Assembly (NCBI RefSeq): GCF_022458985.1
Contig: NC_061771.1
Location: forward strand, 20,967,501-21,031,500
Length of the DNA stretch: 64,000 nt
DNA from: Mugil cephalus
Taxonomy: Eukaryota; Chordata; Actinopteri; Mugiliformes; Mugilidae
Direction of reading: 5' to 3'
Below are positions 56,687 to 64,000 of the stretch, one piece after another (positions within the stretch are counted from its first letter, which is position 1; the number at the start of each line of letters is the position of its first letter). Both the position numbers and the translations under genes were made by a program. The notes beneath the pieces are model-generated. The model was not told where the DNA came from, made no database searches, and saw only the letters and a program-made list of their open reading frames with translations.

Positions 56687-56925
56687 GGATCAGATTGCCG
56701 AGCTTTCTTTGACTAGCCTTCCCTCTCAAACGAGTTAATGGGATGGAAGTTATTTGCCACCCTGAGCTGGCGATGCGAGGTCGAACAGAAGTGTTGAATT
56801 AAGAAAAAAAAAAAAAAGAGGAAGAGGAAGAAAGGCGTCAATAAATGTGCAGGAGACAATGAACTAAACACACCAGAGCAGGACAAAGACAGACAGATGG
56901 AGACGGCAGGGGTAGCCTTGCTCTC

Positions 56926-56974
56926 CGTGTGTGTGTGTGTGTGTCTGTGTGTGTGTGCGTGTGTCTGTGTGTGT
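56926..56974 (+). repeat. (GT)n microsatellite, interrupted
   Basis: GT units with TCTGT and GCGT interruptions, between candidate elements A and B. Confidence 0.9.
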
Positions 56975-57084
56975 TGGTCTGGTCGGTGACAGGGACCCCA
57001 TCAGTGCAGGATCAGAGTGGGGAAATTGGAGGACAATGTTGGAAGAGGGGTGTGGGGGATAATTTAAACCGACTGGGGAGGCGG

Positions 57085-57250
57085 TGTCCCAGAGGTGCAT
57101 AATTTACTCATTCATTAACTAGACCAAACAAGAGCCAATATTAATTAACTCTTTCCCTGTGCCGAGGCGCCCGGACAAGCGCGTGCTTTGTTGTCAAAGG
57201 GCCACAACAGTTCTTGGAAGTGAAAATCACATCTGACAGGCCAGAGGGAG
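57085..57250. promoter_or_regulatory. Candidate conserved non-coding element B
   Basis: Contains GCATAATTTACTCATTCATT, CCAATATTAATTAACTC and the imperfect palindrome CTTTGTTGTCAAAGGG, which joins two SOX/TCF-like half-sites. Complexity is high and coding potential absent. Enhancer function is inference. Confidence 0.4.
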
Positions 57251-57259
57251 GGGTGGGCA

Positions 57260-60200
57260 TGAGGGGGGGGGTATGGTGGGAGGGGGCGTTTATGATTTTA
57301 AATAGAAAGAAAAAAGATTAACAGCCAAGTAAATTTATTCTTAAGTGCAGTTTTGAGTGGCTGCACTTCAGTTATATACACGCGTTTTGTGCAGCGTGGT
57401 GCACGTACTGCAGCATACTTTCACTTCTCATGCACTTCTTATTTTTGGGTTATTTCTACACAAGAAAAGCAGACGACTGCAACAACATGGCTAGTAACTC
57501 ATCACACCTTTTCGAAGATTATATTATGGATGGTAACTGTTTTCTTTATTGGATATTTTTGTACTTTTTGCTCATGATACGTTTGCACTTTTACCACTTG
57601 AATGTCAGTTGAAGTGCAACGAATTATAAAAGCCAACACCGATCATCATGGAGGAAAGTTGTGTAATTGTTAACTTTTTTGGGAAAAGCGCGTGGTAAAT
57701 GTTATAAAAATGAAAAGCATCGTATTTACTCCACTCTTCTATTTAACAACAGCGTTGATTTACTCCACAGCAGGGAAACCACTTGACTTCTGATATTCTA
57801 ATAGTTCTGATACTATAATACACCACATTTATCTGACGGCTGCAGGTAGTTAATAGAGGCCCAGCAGCGCGCCGCTGCCTCGGGGCCCCACGCATAGGTT
57901 ATGCAAACATGGTACTCCTTTACCAGACATGCATTCATTAAACCGCTACAGATCCAGGATGAGGATAAGTAAGTGTCAGGTTTTAAATGTACGACTGGAA
58001 AGATGTGATTTGTTCTATACGTTAAACCACCAAACAGCGTGCACGTTAAAAACAGGAGGGAAAACCTTAACTTCAGTAATCAGGACAAAAAAAAAAGTTA
58101 TTTAGATGATAAAAATGACAAAAATTAATGTTGCATCATCATAATCACTATCAGAAGAATAAGTAGAGGAGGAAGAAAGAAGAAGCTTTGCAAGAATGAA
58201 AAGGCCATCCACTGCAGACGCCTCCCGTCCCCTCTCCTCCACTGGGGTGCGCTCCTCCACAGGCCCCGGCTGGCTCCGCTGTCAGGCCCTGCTAACTTTG
58301 ATTAAGGTTTAAATTGGCTGAATTTAATGAACGCCGCCTAATTAGGCAGGATAACAGCTTTAATTGATAAGTAATTATTTGCCGCAAATTGTTATTAATT
58401 CTCCCGCTCTGTCTCGTAATGTACCGACTCCAAACCCTCCTCTCCCTCCACCCCCCTCTGCCCCCTTGTCCCCTAACCACCCCCCCAACCCACCCCACCC
58501 CACCCTCCTCCCCTGCAGCATTTTCTATTTGTGTCAACAAGCAGTGGTAAACAATTAGGCATATGTTCGGATGGGATGTTCCAGAGGGTATCATCCGGCT
58601 GCGCTGGGCGGATGGGTAGTTTGTGTGATATTATTTGCTCCCCCTGACTAATATCTTTGAGCATTAAGTGCTTAGACCGTCACATCACTCTGGCTGCGTG
58701 CCACCGACTGCACGGTGTCACACCAAGCAGAAACAAACGCACAGGAACAAGCGGTTGTTTCACAACTGTGAATTAATTCCAGATTAAAAGAGGAAGCGTC
58801 TCGCGTCGACGACAGTTTTCTGATCTCGGCTGTTGCCGGGCTCACTTTAGTGACATCCTGTTTAACTTTTAACCTCTACGTGTTATGACATTTGATCTAA
58901 GTGCAGAGTGGGAATAAAAAGGAAACACTGTTTAAAAAGACAAAAGCACAACAACATCTTCATACGATTAGTCGATTCTCAAAAGAAAAGAACAGCTTTA
59001 AACCAATAATAAATAGCTCTTGTGAGGTCACAGTTCCCTAGAAAGAGGCTTTGAAAGTAGCCTCGTTTTTTTTTTCAAGTCACCATAAGGTCTTCCACAA
59101 AATATTAACGTAAAATTCTCAAAAAACGTGGCGCTTTTAACAGATCATCAGGAACGAGGAAGTACCTGTAGAGGCCTGGGTTGTGGGAAACCTACAGTTA
59201 AGATGATATTTATTCATTCATTTATTTATTTTTTAACAAAAGAAGATAAGCCTGATGCTGGTACTTGCAAACCATGTGACGAGCTGGATAAGCAGATGCG
59301 TCAGCTTTGGTGACACAAAACTCAGAAAACCCCTGAAGTCCCGAGCAACCTTCACCGTGACTCACCACTGATGCAGTTATGTGTGTTTTACAGGGAGGAG
59401 GACGTGTATCAGGTTGTGTGTGTGGAGATAGTGTCAGTGACTGCTGGCGTTAATAATAGGTCATACACTCACATACAACCTGCTTTAATGAGCTCAGCAA
59501 ATTATGGACTAGCAGTAGGCTACCCCTCCACGTGTGCGACGAGGAGGCCTTAACATATGAAGTATGTGTCAGAATAAATACCATACCAGCCATGGGTGTG
59601 TTTACTCAACTAAACTAACTAATCATCGTGGAATAAATTAACTGATCCGAGGAAAACAACGACACTTTGGCCTGCTCTACTGTACCTGGCCTTTTTTTTT
59701 ATTATTATTTTGCCTAATACTAAATTTGAGTCTCTACAGTGAATAAAATCCTGCTGGACTGACGTTTCCACGCTGCCATCAAAGTGGAGTTGATACCTAA
59801 AATCATCAGAATCATGAGGAGACACTGGGAGACACTGGGCGAGTTGAGGAAACAAAACATGAATCGAGCGCACAGGAGGAAGAAGAGGGGGCTTTGTTTG
59901 GTGCAGCTTCAGTCACCGTGTTTGGCTGAGCTACTCATTAAAGCGATTTAAAGGAGATGCGCGTGAACTCGCCTCCTAATTAAAACATCTTCCCTCGTTT
60001 ACAGACGGACTTTAAGCTGATCTCTTTGAGGGGGGGGCGACTCTCCTCCTCCCTCCTCCCTCCTCCCTCCCCTCCACTGTTTCACTCCCAGCAGATGGTT
60101 TTGTTGGGCTCCAGTAGCACTGCCAGTGGTCGAATAGGCCGATCCATTCTTCCTCTACGTGCCCCCGAGATCCCGGGATTTGTTTTAACGCCCCTCCCTT

Positions 60201-60289
60201 CCCCTCCCCTCCCCTCTACGGACGCGTGCACGTGCGCGCACGCACGCCTGCACCGACATCCACACGATCAAGAGGTGAGGGAGGGAGGG
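57260..60289. other. Remaining interval between candidate elements B and D
   Basis: Outside element C this is low-information sequence with G-runs (57265-57290), CT/CA-rich runs (58438-58515) and purine stretches. I see no gene, RNA or mobile-element termini. Confidence 0.5.
58265..58420. promoter_or_regulatory. Candidate conserved non-coding element C
   Basis: Dense homeodomain cores: TTTGATTAAGGTTTAAATTG, the 12-bp perfect palindrome GCCTAATTAGGC at 58337-58348, TTTAATTGATAAGTAATTAT and GTTATTAATTCTC. The ordinary CT-rich low-complexity sequence to its right ends it. Typical appearance of a vertebrate developmental enhancer core. Confidence 0.45.
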
Positions 60290-60470
60290 AGGGAGGTATT
60301 GATTGGGCTGCAAAATGCATATGCAAATGCTTGGAGCCGGCGCATGAAAAATTGGCGTCACCATTTCTCAAATTGCTATATTTTATAAAAATGTTAATTT
60401 GCATAGCGGATTTCCCTGCGGGGTAGGAGGGTTAATTAGGTCTATTTCCGTGCGGCTTGTGCCAAGACAG
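60290..60470. promoter_or_regulatory. Candidate conserved non-coding element D
   Basis: Includes GCATATGCAAATGCTTGG (octamer ATGCAAAT), CGGCGCATGAAAAATTGGCG, TGTTAATTTGCATAGCGG (a second, inverted octamer-like site) and GGGTTAATTAGGTCTATTTC. The two octamer-type sites lie about 85 bp apart. A (GGGA)n run precedes it at 60278-60296. Confidence 0.45.
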
Positions 60471-60759
60471 CCAAGGAAAAAGGAGAGTGGGCAGAAGAGG
60501 GAGGGGGGGGGGGGGGATCCGACTCGCTGATAACAATTAAAATGGCATTTTGGACTCTTTCAAGCATCGAGTTTTTTTTTTTTTTTTTGGCATATCAAGC
60601 ACGTTTTTTAGGAGAAGGTGATAAGTCAGTTTTAATTGAAATAGAATTATTGCTCCAGAGGAAGTTTTGTTACGCTCCATTTTAAACGTGTGTGCACGGG
60701 CAGAGTCAGATTGTTTTAAAGACATCACTTTTAATCTATCGGAGAGGAGGTGAATTAAA

Positions 60760-61250
60760 GAAAATAACTTCAACTACAATTTGCATTTCTCCCAGTGTTC
60801 CGTCGGAGGCACAATTACGCTCATAATTAGACGGAGGAAAAGTTTCTAATTGCGCGGAGAGAAGGAGCAGGAACGCACTCGTCTGGAAATGGGGTCTTTC
60901 CTTTTCTAAATTATCAAAGACCCCATTATGTGTCAGGAGAAAAAAAAGATTTGTGGAGAAGGGGGGAAAAAAACAAAACATCAATATATTAAATCCTTTC
61001 ACTTTTAATTGGAATCGCGTCCAGTTTCCTGGTTTCCGGCTGCGCAAAGCGCACTGCAGGATCAAACCCCGTCTCCCAACAATTAAATTAGATTAGTCTC
61101 TTAATTATCAACCAATCGACTAAATAATGACTGACTTCATTTTAGATAGTTAAAAATTAACTTGCAGGCAGTAATTGAGTAATTAACTCTCCACTGCTTC
61201 ACCTTAGTTTGCTAATTAAAAAATAAGTATGACTTGATTCCTCCTCTCAA
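60760..61250. promoter_or_regulatory. Candidate conserved non-coding element E
   Basis: Longest dense block: ACAATTTGCATTTCTCCC, CAATTACGCTCATAATTAGA, TTTCTAATTGCGCGG, then an inverted repeat at 60888-60899/60916-60927, then TCTTAATTATCAACCAATCG, GCAGTAATTGAGTAATTAAC and TTTGCTAATTAAAAAATAAG. A 50-bp A- and G-rich patch near 60940-60985 interrupts it, so it may be two elements. Confidence 0.45.
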
Positions 61251-64000
61251 GAGGCTTGTGGAGGGTTTGTGGCTCAAAATAGAATCCCCTCGTGTGTAGT
61301 AACCTTCAGCGCCACAAGTTCATTTTTTTTTCAACATGTTTGATGGGAAACCCCCCCCAAAAAAATATTCAAGGGAGGTTTTTCTGATTGCTTTTTCCAT
61401 CCTTTATGGCAGTGTGGTTGCTGAGCAGCGTGTATCCCTCCAGGTCACCTGATCAGGTGAGATTCAGCACCTTAACTGGTCACTCTGCTTTTCCTGAGTC
61501 TCAAGAGGGAAATCTTTAAATACCTGTCATAATCAAATAAATACTAACCATGCCCCTAAATACTCTAACCTCCAGCATAAATAGTCTTCAGATTTGTCTC
61601 AATTTAACTTTGGTTCAGGTTGAAATAGCTACACCAAACCGGATTTATTTTGGGCATTTGTTTACTACAGGGTGGTCGTGAGTTTAGCTCGTATGTGTGG
61701 CTCATACAGTGCGACGCCTGTGCAGGTCCACACCTACTTATAAGATGAGGTTGTGGCCTGGGAAAAAAAAAAAAAAAAAAAAACTCTCAGCCCTCTTCAG
61801 GTATCAGGAGTTTAGATCCTTCTGAGCAAAGATGAACAGACAAAACTCCGCCAGTGGAGCTGTCCTAAGTTAGACCTTAATGTGTGTCCCTAAATGATCC
61901 GTGGCTGGAACTACACATTATCTAACAAGAATAAAGCCTGAGACTTGAAGTGAGGGATTATGGGAATTCAATCAATGCTGAATGAAGTCACTTGTGGTCC
62001 TAGGTTCAGGGGGGCTCCATGCCAAACTAACAAAATCTGGTAGATAGACGATGCACTGTAGGGCCTTCATAGGTTTACGGGGGTTTACTGCCAAATATGT
62101 GTAAAAGTAGACATCTGGGCCCCTTTCTCATTTTATTTTTCAAGGCCTTGAAAAGTTGCGTGGTCTGCCCATCACTGTGATGCTCCAACAAGCTAACAGG
62201 TGTAGTCCTGACATGCTCACGGTGACATAACGCTAACACTATCAGCAAGCAAAAGTGGTCATTGCCATCAAAACGTGAACACATTTTTAAAAAATGAACA
62301 TGATGATGGCGCTACATAAAGAGTTAAAGCGTCAACGGAGATAATGTAACATCACCATGTACCTTTTTGTTTTTGTTTGCTCTTGACAATTCAGAATAGT
62401 GTAGATAGGTCAAAGAATCATCAAAGTCCCAAGGATTTATCTTCTGAGGGGATATGCTGAGGTGTAAATGGTGGCGCTAATTGACAAATCAAAATCATCA
62501 TTCATAAAACAAAAAAAATAATAATAATACAAAATCTTTAGGACCGTTATGTAAACTTGTTTTTTATAATTCTGTCTGTTTCTCACATGCTCATCAAACA
62601 CACACATTATATTTAATGAACTATCATTTTAAGAAAAATAAGTAAAAGTTTGGGAAATTGCTGCCATTATGTCTGTAACTTTTACTAAAAGTGCGACACC
62701 TAGAGGGGAAATTAGGAATAGCATTTACTTTTACTTGGACAAAATTGCGATTGTAATTTTTGCGCTATTAATTAAGTTAAGGGCAGATTGGTGATGTTTG
62801 ACACCCCTGCTATATGATATTTGTGCTTCACTACCTAAGTCCAGTTCAATCACAGGGTCCTAGAGTTTCTTTATTTTATTATTTATTTCCGTGTCAGTGA
62901 AGCGTCTTTTCACAAGGTTAAATGTTGGTCTGTCTCTATTTGTCAGAGGTCTCTGAATCACAGCCGATATCAAAGCACCAGTAGCAGGTCACTTTTCCAA
63001 ATGGTGCCAGAACTGAAGGGCGTCCACTGGGAGCCACTGTTGAAATTGTCAGAGGCCTCGTATTCTGACCCAAATGCCCCCAGTGTCCACGTCTGCTCAA
63101 TGAGAGGCCGTAGAATCAAACTACACGCTGCATGTAGTATGTGTTGGTCCAGCTAGTTGGCATGTCTTGCTGGGATCTTTTTATAAGCTGGCTGAGCTGT
63201 TTCTGAATGAATAAATAAATTCATTCATGAACATTTATTCATCCATTAAACAAACTGAGAAGGGGTTCAGGTCATGTTGCTTCAAAGTGGTTGGGTGCAG
63301 TTCAATCTGCAAACATGACTGTGAGTAGACTGGCAGAGTAACAGACCATAGACTATTGGCAAGGACTTCACAATATGACACATATCATGATACTTGAGTC
63401 ACGATACGATATATTATTACGATATTATGGTATTGCGATATATTGCATTATTCTACATAGTTCACTGAGAAATTTTAAATGCAGCTTAAAATACACATAT
63501 GTATATATGTACATCAGACGATAGTGATAATTCATTGGACAAATTGAGTCAAAAAACAATATTAATCCAAATGATTCCAATTCATTGCACTTGTACATAA
63601 AAAGTGGTGGCGGAGGTGTGAAAGTCGTTCACGATCGACTCAAAACAACTTTTTCTGCTTGCTTTTAAAATCGTTATTAAAACATTCAAAATCGTACTGG
63701 GTGTAAAAATATTGCGATATATTGCCACATTGATATGTTTTCCCACCCATACCATAGACTGTATAAATTAACCCCAAAGCAAGTAAAGCTCCCCCTGGTG
63801 TCTGGCTGCAGTATAGGTCATAAGCTCCACCTCCTCCACGTCAGTGGATGGAACTTGATCCAAAATAACAATTTTCATCAAGGATGGTTTCTGTCATTTT
63901 GGGTAGTTAATATAATGTTGATGCATGTTAAAGTGTCACTTTTTTAGATGAGTTTCATTTAAGTTTAGTCATTAGACCAAGCATGTCAAACATACGGACC
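61251..64000. other. Right-end interval without genes
   Basis: Plain AT-rich sequence with an A-run at about 61762-61782. 63365-63740 is rich in ATATCGCAATA-type strings (GATATATTATTACGATATTA; ATATTGCGATATATTG), the look of a common fish repeat. 63770-63960 begins with a block around CCCCCTGGTGTCTGGCTGCAG that also looks like a dispersed fish repeat. No exon recognised. Confidence 0.5.

Noticed and set aside
56281..56712. 143-codon + strand frame
   Set aside because: Spans candidate non-coding element A and a TG microsatellite; composition is not protein-like and no splice partner is seen.

Overview
The window is vertebrate nuclear DNA, almost certainly from a ray-finned (teleost) fish. Genes are split into short exons with canonical GT-AG introns. 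The proteins are vertebrate families, and the spaces between genes are filled with fish-type DNA transposon remnants (Tc1-like, hAT-like), LINE 3' ends and simple repeats. I rebuilt the genes by eye from splice sites and reading phase. Every model listed closes in frame, but transcript starts and 3' ends are inferred.

Layout, left to right. (1) 1019-7925 (+): thirteen 3' exons of a CAMSAP microtubule minus-end binding protein, best matching CAMSAP3; its 5' exons lie outside the window. (2) 12426-16544 (-): a seven-exon SOUL/heme-binding-protein gene with a signal peptide, a start codon interrupted by an intron and a long Ser/Pro/Thr-rich C-terminal tail. (3) 20346-29338 (-): an 18-exon GPR107/GPR108 family gene, most like GPR108. 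(4) 30822-31735 (-): a very small three-exon gene made of a PYRIN death-fold domain, a Ser/Pro linker and a short beta-prone tail, with an interferon-response-type element beside its first exon. (5) 34496-42419 (+): a seven-exon ICAM-like adhesion protein with three Ig-like domains and a GPI-like C-terminus. (6) 43075-52178 (-): a ubinuclein (HIRA-complex) gene of 13 coding exons encoding about 803 residues, ending tail to tail with the ICAM-like gene. (7) 52.4-64 kb: no convincing coding gene. Its middle part (about 56.3-61.3 kb) is a series of AT-rich, TAATTA-dense blocks that look like conserved non-coding enhancers, probably serving a developmental gene beyond the right edge.

CAMSAP3, GPR108 and ICAM genes all lie on human 19p13, which supports these names by synteny. 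The genes do not form a pathway: they are housekeeping or cell-architecture genes with an immunity pair (PYD gene and ICAM-like gene) between gpr108 and ubinuclein. The most unusual item is the PYD gene, a possible interferon-inducible regulator of inflammasome-type assembly. Mobile DNA is dominated by one TA-flanked, terminally inverted element present in at least eight copies, plus a hAT-like element nested inside a Tc1-like one in an ICAM intron.
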